Assembly: GCA_900554705.1 (NCBI GenBank)
Contig: USIH01000047.1
Coordinates: 1-13,220 of the forward strand
Source of the DNA: an uncultured Eubacteriales bacterium
GTDB lineage: Bacteria > Bacillota > Clostridia > Oscillospirales > Oscillospiraceae
Length of the DNA: 13,220 nucleotides
Direction of reading: 5' to 3'
In this document: piece by piece, positions 6,391-13,220 of the stretch
Position numbering within the stretch: the first letter of the stretch is position 1
Layout: the number at the start of each line of letters is the position of its first letter
Made by a program: the position numbers and the translations under genes
The notes under the pieces: generated by a model
Databases searched by the model: none
What the model was told of the DNA's origin: nothing
Seen by the model: only the letters and a program-made list of their open reading frames with translations

Positions 6391-7256
6391 AACGTTTTAG
6401 CGACTACCATCCGGCGGTGCTGATGCTCTACTTCGCCGCGACCATACTGCTGTGCGCCTTTTCCTCCGATCCCGTCACGGCGGCGCTCGCGCTGCTGGGC
6501 GGCGTGCTGTTCTGCGCGGCGCGGCGCGCCGTCCGTCTGTCCGATCTCGGGTTTTATCTCGGCCTCGGCGCGCTGATCGCGCTGAGCAACCCCCTGTTTG
6601 TCCACAACGGCGTCACGCCGCTGTTTTTCATGAACGACAATCCCGTCACGCTCGAGGCGATCGTCTGCGGCATCGGCACGGCGGCAACGCTCATTGCCGT
6701 GCTGCTGTGGTGCCGGTGCTACAATTCTGTCATGACAAGCGACAAATTTCTCTACCTCTTCGGGCGGGTGCTGCCGCGCTCGGCGCTCATCTTCTCCATG
6801 GCGCTGCGCTATGTCCCGCTGCTGCGCAGGCAGGCACGCAAGACCGAGCGGGCGCAGACGGTGCTGGGGCTGTATACCACGGAGAGCTGGCTTGGCCGCG
6901 TGCGCGCCAAGCTGTCCGTCCTGTCGGCGCTGATCGGCTGGTCGCTGGAAAACGCCATCGCGGTCAGTGCCGCGATGAAGGCGCGCGGCTACGGCGCAAA
7001 AGGGCACACGAGCTATTCAAATTATCGTTTTACGTGGCGCGACGGGCTGCTGCTTGCCCTTGTGCTGCTCTTCGGCGGCGCATACGTCCTGCTCATGCAG
7101 TTGTGCGGCACATATGCCTATTACCCTTCCCTGCGCGCGCCGACGGGCGCGGCAGCCTATGCCGCCTACGCGGCTTTTGCGGCGCTTTCGCTCGCGCCGT
7201 TTCTCATTGAGACAGAGGAGGCCCTGCGATGGAATTACTTGAGATCAAAGATCTGA
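6387..7256 (+). CDS. ecfT: Energy-coupling factor transporter transmembrane protein EcfT
   Basis: A 289-residue membrane protein that links the two ATPases of an ECF vitamin transporter to the substrate-binding S component. Hydrophobic segments are seen at roughly 8-38, 50-66, 85-112 and two near the C-terminus (about 220-242 and 255-272). The cytoplasmic coupling helices are recognisable: ALRYVPLLRRQARKTERAQ, and AMKARGYG, which holds the Ala-Arg-Gly signature that docks into the ATPase groove. Length is a little above the usual 260-270. The start codon overlaps the upstream stop (ATGA), behind GGAGGG. The 3' end overlaps the start of ecfA by 28 nt, so the genes are translated together. Confidence 0.9.
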   Translation: MKRFSDYHPAVLMLYFAATILLCAFSSDPVTAALALLGGVLFCAARRAVRLSDLGFYLGLGALIALSNPLFVHNGVTPLFFMNDNPVTLEAIVCGIGTAATLIAVLLWCRCYNSVMTSDKFLYLFGRVLPRSALIFSMALRYVPLLRRQARKTERAQTVLGLYTTESWLGRVRAKLSVLSALIGWSLENAIAVSAAMKARGYGAKGHTSYSNYRFTWRDGLLLALVLLFGGAYVLLMQLCGTYAYYPSLRAPTGAAAYAAYAAFAALSLAPFLIETEEALRWNYLRSKI

Positions 7257-8335
7257 GCTTCACCTATCCCGATCGGGACGTCCCCGCGCTCCGTTCGCTC
7301 GCGCTGCGTCTGCCGCGCGGCAGTTTTACGCTGCTGTGCGGCGCGTCCGGCTGCGGCAAGACGACGCTGCTGCGCCTGCTCAAGCCGGAGACGGCGCCGC
7401 GCGGCACGCTGCAAGGCGCGATCCTCTACGACGGTCGGCCGCTCGACACGCTCGACGCACGCGAGAGCGCGGCGCGCATCGGCTTTGTCGGGCAGTTTCC
7501 CGACGAGCAGCTTGTCACCGACAAGGTATGGCATGAGCTTGCCTTCGGACTGGAAAATTTAGGGCTGCCCAATGCCGACATTCGCCGCCGCGTCGGGGAA
7601 ATGGCAAGCTATTTCGGCATTCAGGACTGGTATCACCGCGAGACCGACCGCCTTTCGGGCGGCCAGAAGCAGCTTTTGAACCTTGCCTCGGTGATGGTGA
7701 TGAATCCTTCGCTGCTGCTGCTCGACGAGCCGACGGCGCAGCTCGACCCCATCGCCGCCGCCGACTTTATCGCCACACTCCGGCGGCTCAACCGTGAGCT
7801 GGGCGTGACGGTGCTGCTGTCGGAGCACCGACTGGAAGAAGTGTTCCCGATCGCCGATCGGGTCGTCTTCCTACAGGACGGATGCATCGCGCAGTGCCTG
7901 CCACCGCGTGAGCTGTGCGGCGCGCTGCGGACGCATTCCTTCGCGCAGGCGCTTCCCGCCGCCGCGCGCATCTGGTCGGCGCTGCAAACGGACGCTCCCT
8001 GCCCAATGAGCGTGCGCGAGGGACGCGAGTTTTTGCAGTCGCATTTCTCCGACCGCGCGGGCGCGCTTGTCGCCGAGCAGGCAGCGCAGACGGGCAAGGC
8101 AGTGCTCGAGGCCAAGGACATCGGCTTCCGCTATGAAAAAGACGCCCCCGACGTGCTGCGCGGTCTTTCGCTCACACTCTACGGCGGAGAGATTTTCGCC
8201 CTGCTCGACGCAAACGGCAGCGGCAAACGACGCTGCTCAATGTGCTTGCCGGCTTGGAGCGTCCCTATCAGGGCACGCTGCGCATTTTCGGCAAAAAGCA
8301 AAAGGGTGGCCGCGCGCTCTACCATCACGGGCTGA
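7229..8335 (+). CDS. ecfA: Fused ECF transporter ATPase EcfA: first ATPase domain plus start of the second (frameshifted gene)
   Basis: The frame encodes a complete first ABC ATPase domain: Walker A G38-ASGCG-K44-T, Q-loop GQFPDEQL (88-95), signature LSGGQ (142-146), Walker B LLLLDEP and the switch histidine H200. A second domain begins at about residue 293 (VLEAKDIGFRYEKDAPDVLRGLSL), reaches its Walker A, and then the frame changes at 8225-8228: the last 35 residues and the stop at 8335 are out-of-frame noise. The continuation lies in the next frame. Adding one base (probably an A, giving AAAACGACG) restores GSGKTTLLNVLAGLE and a 546-residue double-ATPase chain of normal size for the fused EcfA class. 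The first glycine of the second Walker A is also changed to Asp (D327). Start at 7229 follows AGAGGAGG by 7 nt. Confidence 0.88.
   Translation: MELLEIKDLSFTYPDRDVPALRSLALRLPRGSFTLLCGASGCGKTTLLRLLKPETAPRGTLQGAILYDGRPLDTLDARESAARIGFVGQFPDEQLVTDKVWHELAFGLENLGLPNADIRRRVGEMASYFGIQDWYHRETDRLSGGQKQLLNLASVMVMNPSLLLLDEPTAQLDPIAAADFIATLRRLNRELGVTVLLSEHRLEEVFPIADRVVFLQDGCIAQCLPPRELCGALRTHSFAQALPAAARIWSALQTDAPCPMSVREGREFLQSHFSDRAGALVAEQAAQTGKAVLEAKDIGFRYEKDAPDVLRGLSLTLYGGEIFALLDANGSGKRRCSMCLPAWSVPIRARCAFSAKSKRVAARSTITG
8225..8228 (+). other. Frameshift site in ecfA
   Basis: The second Walker A reads GGC AAA CGA where GGC AAA ACG ACG is expected; one base of an A-run is missing. No -1 slippery heptamer with the proper phase and no downstream stimulatory hairpin is evident, so programmed frameshifting is unlikely. 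Confidence 0.8.
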
Positions 8336-8868
8336 CGCTGCTGCCGCAGGATCCGAAGTGCCTCTTCCTTCAGGACAGCGTGCGGGAGGATTACCGCCAG
8401 CTCCTTGCGGCGATGCAGGAGCCGGAGGCGCGTCTGACGGAGGTGGCGCAGCGGCTGCAAATCGAGCACCTGCTCGACCGCCACCCCTACGATCTGAGCG
8501 GCGGCGAGCAGCAAAAATGTGCGCTCGGAAAGCTCCTTCTGACCCGTCCGCGTCTCATACTGATGGACGAGCCGACCAAGGGCATGGACGCAGCCTACAA
8601 GCAGGAATTTCTGTCGCTGCTGCGGCAGCTGCGGCAGGAGGGCTGCACGGTCGCGCTGGTCACGCACGATGTGGAGTTTGCCGCGGAGGCGGCGGATCGC
8701 TGCGCGCTGTTCTTTGACGGCGAGATCATCGCCCACGGCACGCCGAACGCCTTTTTCTCCGGCAACTATTTCTACACCACCGCCGCAAGCCGCATTGCCC
8801 GCTCCCTCTTCCCCAACGCGGTGCTCTGCCGCGAGGTCGCCGCGCTGTGCGGCGGGGAGGCGCGATGA
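8242..8868 (+). pseudogene. ecfA: Fused EcfA: second ATPase domain, separated by a frameshift
   Basis: This segment, in the -1 frame relative to 7229-8335, continues the second ATPase domain from just after its Walker A. It carries a Q-loop in LLPQDPKCLFLQ, signature LSGGEQQKCALGKLLL, Walker B LILMDEPTKGMD and the switch histidine in VTHDVEFA, then a C-terminal extension of about 50 residues. All motifs after the frameshift are intact, so the lesion is recent or is a sequencing error. A GTG at 8242 could in theory start a separate product, but it would lack the Walker A and have no clear ribosome binding site. The stop overlaps the S-component start (ATGA at 8865-8868), which implies that ribosomes normally arrive here from the upstream frame. 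Confidence 0.82.
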
Positions 8869-9539
8869 AAAAGATCGTGACCTACGGGCTGCTGCTTCTG
8901 TGCGTCCCGCTGCTCATTGTGCTTGGCAGCACGGTGTTTCGCGGGCGGCAGTATGCGTTTTTCTCCTTTGCCGTGGCCGTGCTTGCCTGCGGCGCGTTCT
9001 TCCTGTCGCTCGAGCGCGGGGAGCGCAGCGCCGCGCGCCTTGTGCTGCTGGCCGTGCTGACGGCGCTGAGCGTTCTGGGGCGTGTGCTTTTCGCGGCGCT
9101 GCCCGGCTTCAAGCCCGTCACGGCGATGGTCGTGCTGACGGCGCTGTACTTCGGCGCGGAGGCGGGCTTCCTGACCGGCGCAATGACCGCCCTGCTCTCC
9201 AACTTTTACTTCGGTCAGGGTGCATGGACGCCCTTTCAGATGTTCGCGTGGGGCGTGGTCGGGCTGATCGCGGGGCTGCTGGCAGACCCTCTCAAGCGCA
9301 ATCTGTTCCTGCTCTGCCTCTACGGCGCGCTGGCAGGCCTGCTCTTCTCCCTGCTCATGGACGTCTGGTCGGCGCTGATGCTCGACGGCGGCTTCCGCCT
9401 GTCGCGCTATCTTGCCATTGTGCTGACCTCCGCGCCGACCACGGCGCTCTATGCCGTGTCCAACGTGATCTTCCTTTTGCTGCTCGCCCGCCCCGTGGGA
9501 CGAAAGCTGACACGCATCCTGACAAAATATAAGATTTAA
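8865..9539 (+). CDS. ECF transporter substrate-binding S component, CbrT-like
   Basis: A 224-residue integral membrane protein with about six hydrophobic segments (5-20, 24-46, 55-75, 80-110, 120-165 region, 180-210). Being last in an ecfT-ecfA operon, it supplies substrate specificity. The central stretch GRVLFAALPGFKPVTAM, then FGAEAGFLTGAMTALLSN followed by FYFGQGAWTPFQMF, is typical of the S components that come with DUF4430 proteins and fused EcfA in Clostridia, and that have been linked to cobalamin or its precursors (CbrT). Recognition is from memory of this family; the substrate is therefore inferred with moderate confidence. The start at 8865 has GGGGAGG upstream and overlaps the ecfA stop. 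A strong terminator follows the stop codon by 9 nt. Confidence 0.8.
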   Translation: MKKIVTYGLLLLCVPLLIVLGSTVFRGRQYAFFSFAVAVLACGAFFLSLERGERSAARLVLLAVLTALSVLGRVLFAALPGFKPVTAMVVLTALYFGAEAGFLTGAMTALLSNFYFGQGAWTPFQMFAWGVVGLIAGLLADPLKRNLFLLCLYGALAGLLFSLLMDVWSALMLDGGFRLSRYLAIVLTSAPTTALYAVSNVIFLLLLARPVGRKLTRILTKYKI

Positions 9540-9548
9540 CGGAATTTT

Positions 9549-9593
9549 GCGAAAAGGGAACCCCCATGGGGGCTTCCCTTTTCGTTTGTCTTT
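9549..9593 (+). terminator. Intrinsic terminator ending the ECF operon
   Basis: An 11-bp perfect arm pair (9550-9560 with 9574-9584) is capped by a C5/G5 inner stem with a one-base bulge (C9573) and followed by TTTGTCTTT. It lies between the S-component stop (9539) and the next operon. Confidence 0.9.
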
Positions 9594-9596
9594 CGC

Positions 9597-9602
9597 TATG
9601 AT
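9597..9602 (+). promoter_or_regulatory. Possible -10 box of the FecCD-type ABC operon
   Basis: TATGAT immediately follows the terminator, 26 nt before the start codon at 9628. A recognisable -35 box is absent; TTCCCT at 9574-9579 has the right spacing but lies in the terminator arm. The operon could instead depend on read-through or an activator. Confidence 0.3.
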
Positions 9603-9627
9603 AGAGAAAAAATCAAGGAGTTTCTCC

Positions 9628-10674
9628 ATGAAACATCAAAATAAAACGCGTCTGCTCACTGCCGTGCTGATTGCGGCGGTCGCGGCGATGGCGCTTGTGT
9701 GCCTCTTTGTCGGGCCGTCGCGCATGACGCTGGGCGATGCGCTGCGGGCGCTGCTGCGGCGCGGCAGCGGCACGAATGAGCGCATCGTTTGGAACATCCG
9801 CGTGCCGCGCGTGCTCGCGGCGCTGCTTGCCGGCGCGGGGCTGTCCGTCTCGGGCCTGATCATGCAGACCTGCCTCAACAACTCCATGGCCTCGCCCTCG
9901 ACGCTGGGCGTTTCCAACGCGGCGGTGTTCGGCGCGAACCTTTCGATCATCGTCTTCGCGGGCGGCTTTCTCACGACCGGCCGCAACGCGGCGAATTTCT
10001 TTGTCGGCGCCAACCCGTTTGCGACCTCGCTGATGGCGTTTCTCTTCTCCTCGCTGTCCATTTTGCTCATCCTCGGCCTGTGCCGCCTGCGTGCGTTCTC
10101 CCCGAACGTCGTGGTGCTGGCGGGCCTTGCCGTGAGCGCAATGTGGACGGCGGGCACCACGGTGCTGCAATTCTTCGCCACCGACGTGGGCATTTCCGCC
10201 GCCGTGGTCTGGAACTTCGGCGATCTGGGCAGAGCCACCTACCGCACCGACCTGTTTCTGCTGTGCGTCGTGCTCTCCGGCATCGTCCTGTTCCGCCTGC
10301 TGGCATGGAAATATAACGTGCTGCTCAGCGGCGATGCAAGCGCGCGGAGCATGGGCGTCAACGTCTCCCTGCTGCGCTTTGTTTCGCTGCTCGTGTCGTC
10401 GCTCATCACCGCCGTGTGCGTCTCGTTTTTGGGCGTGATCGGCTTTGTCGGCATCATCTGCCCGCACGTGACAAAGCGGCTCTTCGGGCAGGATCACCGC
10501 CTGTCCATTCCCGTCTCGGCGCTTTTCGGAAGCCTGCTGCTGCTCGGCGCGGACGCGCTCTCGCGCTGTCTGGGCAGCGGCTCGGCGCTGCCCGTGGGCG
10601 CGATCACCTCGCTGCTCGGCGCGCCCTTCTTCCTCGCCGTGCTCTTTTTCGGAAGGGAGGCAAGGGAATGCTGA
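9628..10674 (+). CDS. FecCD/BtuC-family ABC importer permease
   Basis: A 348-residue polytopic permease of type II ABC importers, which move iron-siderophores, haem, cobalamin or related metal complexes. A first hydrophobic segment (about 11-31) is followed by the family hallmark WNIRVPRVLAALLAGAGLSVSG, then NNSMASPSTLGVSNAA. Near the C-terminus GVIGFVGIICPHVTKRLFG is the cytoplasmic coupling region that contacts the ATPase, followed by the last helices. Only one permease gene is present, as expected for a BtuC-like homodimer, and length is normal (330-350). Start at 9628 was chosen over upstream in-frame codons because AAGGAG (9615-9620) lies 7 nt before it and the longer frame would cover the terminator. 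The stop overlaps the ATPase start by 7 nt. Confidence 0.92.
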   Translation: MKHQNKTRLLTAVLIAAVAAMALVCLFVGPSRMTLGDALRALLRRGSGTNERIVWNIRVPRVLAALLAGAGLSVSGLIMQTCLNNSMASPSTLGVSNAAVFGANLSIIVFAGGFLTTGRNAANFFVGANPFATSLMAFLFSSLSILLILGLCRLRAFSPNVVVLAGLAVSAMWTAGTTVLQFFATDVGISAAVVWNFGDLGRATYRTDLFLLCVVLSGIVLFRLLAWKYNVLLSGDASARSMGVNVSLLRFVSLLVSSLITAVCVSFLGVIGFVGIICPHVTKRLFGQDHRLSIPVSALFGSLLLLGADALSRCLGSGSALPVGAITSLLGAPFFLAVLFFGREAREC

Positions 10675-11432
10675 CCATTGAAAACCTGCACTTTCGCTAC
10701 GGGAAGCACCCCGTGCTCAACGGCGTCGATCTGACGCTGGGCGACGGCGAGATCGGCATCCTGCTCGGAAAAAACGGTTCGGGCAAGACGACGCTCTTCC
10801 AGAATCTGCTCGGTATCGTCACGCCGCGCAGCGGCTCCATCCGTTTTGACGGCGAGGATCTGCTCAAGCTCCCGCAGCGGCAGCGTGCGCGGCGCATCGC
10901 CTACGTCCCGCAGCACATCCACTTCGGCGCGCTGACGGTCTATGACTCCATTCTCATGGGGCGCGTATCCTACTTCGGCCTGCGCGCCGGCGCATCCGAT
11001 CGCGCCGTGGTGGAGCGGCTGCTGGCGGAGATGCAGTTAGAGCACCTTGCCTACCGCAACGCGGAGAACCTCTCCGGCGGCGAAAAGCAGAAGATCGCCG
11101 TCGCGCGCGCGCTGGCGCAGGAGCCGAAGCTGCTGATCTTCGACGAGCCGACAGGCAATCTGGATATTGCAAACGAGGAGCTGATCATCGAAGAGGCAAA
11201 GCGGGTCGCCCACGAGCGCGGCATCGCCATTCTCAGCTCCCTGCACGACCTCAATCAGGCGCTTTATTTCGGCGACCGCTTCTTCTTCCTGCAAGACGGC
11301 GTGATCCGTCACGCAGGCGGCGAGGAGATCGTCACGCCGGAGGTCATCCGTGAAACCTTTGACATTCCGTCGAGGATCGTCACCGTCGACGGCAAAAAAA
11401 TCATTTTAGGAGGAAAACAATATGAAGTTTAA
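10668..11432 (+). CDS. FecE/BtuD-type ABC importer ATPase
   Basis: A 254-residue ATPase that powers the permease encoded just upstream. Motifs are all present and in order: Walker A GKNGSGKTT (about 33-41), Q-loop YVPQHIHFG, signature LSGGEKQKIAVARALA, Walker B LLIFDEPTGNLD and switch histidine in SSLHDLNQAL. A short C-terminal extension ending in GKQYEV follows. Start at 10668 has GGGAGG 7 nt upstream and overlaps the permease stop; the 3' end overlaps the binding-protein start by 11 nt and contains its ribosome binding site (AGGAGG). The order permease-ATPase-binding protein differs from the frequent order in which the binding protein leads. Confidence 0.93.
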   Translation: MLTIENLHFRYGKHPVLNGVDLTLGDGEIGILLGKNGSGKTTLFQNLLGIVTPRSGSIRFDGEDLLKLPQRQRARRIAYVPQHIHFGALTVYDSILMGRVSYFGLRAGASDRAVVERLLAEMQLEHLAYRNAENLSGGEKQKIAVARALAQEPKLLIFDEPTGNLDIANEELIIEEAKRVAHERGIAILSSLHDLNQALYFGDRFFFLQDGVIRHAGGEEIVTPEVIRETFDIPSRIVTVDGKKIILGGKQYEV

Positions 11433-12576
11433 GCGAATTCTTGCCCTTGTGCTCGCGCTGGCCGCGCTTTTGAGCCTGTGTGCCTGCGCAAAGAAGGAAA
11501 AAGCGCCTGTGGAAGGCACCGTGACCGTGACGGATATGATCGGCCGTGAGCTGACGCTTGTGCCGGAGAGCTATCAGCGCGTTGTCTGCATCGGTGCGGG
11601 CGCGCTGCGGATGTACTGCTATATCGGCGACACGGCACTGCTGTGCGGCGTGGAGGATATTGACAGCACAAGTCTTTCCGAGCGTCCGAAGATGTTCGAC
11701 TCCGTGGCGCGTCCCTATGTACTGGCCTATGGCGACACGTTCACCTCGCTGCCCTCCTGCGGCGTCGGCGGCCCGAACGCGCAGGCGGCCGAGGCGGAAA
11801 AGATCCTCGCCTGCGCGCCCGATCTTGTCATCTCGGAGTATGAGGACGTGGAGAAGGCCGACGCGCTGCAAGTGCAGCTCGGCGTGCCCGTCGTCACGCT
11901 CAAGGCGGGGCCGGACGGCGTGTTCGACGAAGCGTTTGCCGGCAGCATGACGCTGCTGGGCAAGATCTTCGGTCGGGAAGAGCGTGCGCAGACGCTCCTG
12001 ACCTTCATTGACGAGCAGAAGGCGGAGATCAGCGCGCGCACGGCGCAGGTCACGCAGCAGCCGAACGTTTATATCTGCGGTCTGGGCAACTGGGGCACGA
12101 CCAACCACCTGATGACCGTGCAGGACTACGCGCCCTTCCGCGTGGCGAACGTGAAGAACGTCGTGACGGGTCTGGCCTCCACCGGCATCGGCCCGATCGA
12201 GGCGGAGAAATTCGTCGCGCTGGGCGAGCAGATGGACGTGATGATCCTTGATGCCGCCGCCGTGAAAAACATCGCCCCGCTGTATCAGGAGGATCCGACG
12301 ATGTTCGACGGCTGCAAGGCATGGCAGACCGGTGAAGTCTACCTTGAAATGGCATATAACGCGTACTATACCAACTATGAGATTGCCCTCATCAACACGT
12401 GGTTCCTCGCCGCCTCCGTCTATCCCGAGCTGTTTTCGGACGTGGACATGACGGAAAAGACCAACGAGATCACGCAAATGTTCCTTGGCAAGGCACTTGC
12501 CGAGGAGATCTTCGCCTGCCCGTCGAGCTTCGGCGGTTATCAGAAGATCGACACCGCCTCCTTCTTTGCCGCATGA
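11422..12576 (+). CDS. Lipoprotein substrate-binding protein of a metal-complex or corrinoid ABC importer
   Basis: A 384-residue Peripla_BP_2-type (class III, BtuF/FecB fold) binding protein. A basic start (MKFKR), a hydrophobic stretch and the lipobox L-C-A-C place the lipidated cysteine at C22, so the mature protein is tethered outside the membrane. The mature part begins with VTVTDMIGRELTLV, the usual opening strand, followed by RVVCIGAGALRMYCYIGD and GVEDID, then CGVGGPNAQAAEAEKILACAPDLVI, the conserved end of the first lobe. This pattern resembles a subgroup found in anaerobes and archaea near methyltransferases and annotated as iron, molybdate or corrinoid binders; the ligand is not evident. 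The mRNA signal TAGGAGGAAAACAATATG is strong, so the protein is probably made in excess over the membrane parts. Its stop overlaps the next start (ATGA). Confidence 0.88.
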   Translation: MKFKRILALVLALAALLSLCACAKKEKAPVEGTVTVTDMIGRELTLVPESYQRVVCIGAGALRMYCYIGDTALLCGVEDIDSTSLSERPKMFDSVARPYVLAYGDTFTSLPSCGVGGPNAQAAEAEKILACAPDLVISEYEDVEKADALQVQLGVPVVTLKAGPDGVFDEAFAGSMTLLGKIFGREERAQTLLTFIDEQKAEISARTAQVTQQPNVYICGLGNWGTTNHLMTVQDYAPFRVANVKNVVTGLASTGIGPIEAEKFVALGEQMDVMILDAAAVKNIAPLYQEDPTMFDGCKAWQTGEVYLEMAYNAYYTNYEIALINTWFLAASVYPELFSDVDMTEKTNEITQMFLGKALAEEIFACPSSFGGYQKIDTASFFAA

Positions 12577-13151
12577 TGGAGCAGGAGGAGATCATCGCGT
12601 TCTTTGACCGGTGCGCGCCGGGCTGGGACGCCGGAATGGTGCGCAACGAGGCGGTCATCGAAGAAATTCTGCAAAACGCGCATCTGCAAGCAGGCGTAAG
12701 CGTGCTGGACGTGGCGTGCGGAACGGGCGTGCTCTTTCCGGACTACCTGCGCGCGGGCGCCACGGACGTGACGGCGATCGACATTTCGCCGGAGATGGCG
12801 CGCATCGCGCGGCAGAAGTTCCCGCAGGTGCGCGTCCTGTGCGGCGACGTGGAGCAGACTGCCTTTGACCGGCGCTTCTCGCTGATCATGGTCTACAACG
12901 CTTTCCCGCATTTTCCCGAGCCGGAGCGCCTGCTGAAAACGCTCTCGGGGCTGCTGTACGAGGGCGGGTGCCTGAGCATCGCGCACGGCATGAGCCGCGC
13001 GCAGATCAATACTCACCACGAGGGCAGCGCGCGCGGCGTTTCGCGCGGGCTGATGGCAGCAGAAGAACTTGCCGCGCTGATGGCGTGCTTTTTGACGGTG
13101 GAGACCGTGATCTCCGACGACCGGATGTATCAGGTCGTCGGAAGAAAGTAA
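12573..13151 (+). CDS. Class I SAM-dependent methyltransferase coupled to the ABC importer
   Basis: A 192-residue cytoplasmic methyltransferase. Motif I is VLDVACGTGVL (44-54), the acidic residue after the second strand is D70 in AIDISPEMA, D92 in LCGDVEQTAF marks the adenine-binding loop, and MVYNAFPHF (106-114) is the catalytic-strand region typical of Methyltransf_11/25 (UbiE-like) enzymes. The substrate is unknown. It starts inside the stop of the binding-protein gene (ATGATGG; ATG at 12573 or 12576), so translation is coupled and the product very likely belongs to the same pathway, perhaps modifying the imported compound or a detoxification product of it. No membrane segment or signal peptide is present. 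A hairpin terminator follows directly. Confidence 0.88.
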   Translation: MMEQEEIIAFFDRCAPGWDAGMVRNEAVIEEILQNAHLQAGVSVLDVACGTGVLFPDYLRAGATDVTAIDISPEMARIARQKFPQVRVLCGDVEQTAFDRRFSLIMVYNAFPHFPEPERLLKTLSGLLYEGGCLSIAHGMSRAQINTHHEGSARGVSRGLMAAEELAALMACFLTVETVISDDRMYQVVGRK

Positions 13152-13180
13152 ACGCAGGGGAGGCACCGCCTCCCCTGCGT
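13152..13180. terminator. Terminator-like perfect hairpin after the methyltransferase gene
   Basis: Arms 13152-13164 and 13168-13180 form a perfect 13-bp GC-rich stem with a 3-nt loop, right after the stop codon (13149-13151). No T-run follows on the plus strand, so termination would rely on the very stable stem or on a gene converging from the right. Confidence 0.65.
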
Positions 13181-13220
13181 CAGTCTGTCAAAGAACTACA
13201 AAAACGCCCTCGTTTCTGGT

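Noticed and set aside
8219..8235. Programmed -1 frameshift in ecfA
   Set aside because: No slippery heptamer in the correct phase and no clear stimulatory structure; a simple one-base loss in an A-run explains it better.
13188..13220. 3' end of a minus-strand gene at the right edge (frame closing with TGA at 13190-13188, preceding residues TRNEGVFVVL)
   Set aside because: Ten codons are too few to call a gene, though a converging gene would explain the T-poor terminator hairpin at 13152-13180.

Overview
The window is GC-rich and tightly packed. It looks like the chromosome of a Gram-positive, spore-former-related anaerobe of the class Clostridia, probably an Oscillospiraceae-type gut bacterium. 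This is inferred from the small 2[4Fe-4S] ferredoxin, a sporulation sigma-E segment, ClpC-type sequence, an ECF vitamin transporter with fused ATPases, a lipoprotein binding protein with a Gram-positive-style lipobox, strong AGGAGG-type ribosome binding sites and many ATGA start/stop overlaps. No mobile element, CRISPR array, tRNA or rRNA is visible.

Left part (1-4376). The 3' end of a PHP-type histidinol-phosphatase gene converges on a large minus-strand gene across a bidirectional terminator. That minus-strand gene is the strangest object here. It is one uninterrupted reading frame joining the first two thirds of a ClpC-type AAA+ unfoldase (N domain, complete first ATPase module, UVR-like middle) to the C-terminal three quarters of the sporulation sigma factor SigE. 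The second ClpC ATPase module, the SigE pro-sequence and the SigE N-terminus are all absent. It is either a genuine gene fusion made by a deletion or rearrangement, or an assembly chimera; the sequence alone cannot decide. Divergent from it runs a plus-strand group: a 56-residue ferredoxin (its own promoter), a tRNA(adenine) methyltransferase of the TrmN6/YabB family, and RsmI, the 16S rRNA 2'-O-methyltransferase. The yabB-rsmI pairing is classical in Firmicutes.

Middle (4388-5700). A minus-strand diaminopropionate ammonia-lyase gene (PLP enzyme) stands alone between a convergent terminator and its own promoter/operator-like region.

Right part (5759-13180). Two consecutive plus-strand uptake operons follow. 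The first starts from a near-consensus promoter, passes through an ~80-nt leader containing a clear intrinsic terminator just before the first start codon (an attenuator, possibly part of an unrecognised regulatory RNA), and encodes a membrane-anchored DUF4430 protein (a domain related to the C-terminal domain of intrinsic factor/transcobalamin), EcfT, a fused double-ATPase EcfA and an ECF S component resembling the predicted cobalamin transporter CbrT. The EcfA gene has a one-base deletion and a Gly-to-Asp change, both in the second Walker A motif. A strong terminator ends this operon. The second operon is a type II (FecCD/BtuCDF-like) ABC importer: permease, ATPase, lipoprotein binding protein, and a translationally coupled SAM-dependent methyltransferase, closed by a perfect 13-bp hairpin. 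Together the two operons suggest a locus devoted to scavenging a corrinoid or a metal complex, but the substrates are inferred, not shown.
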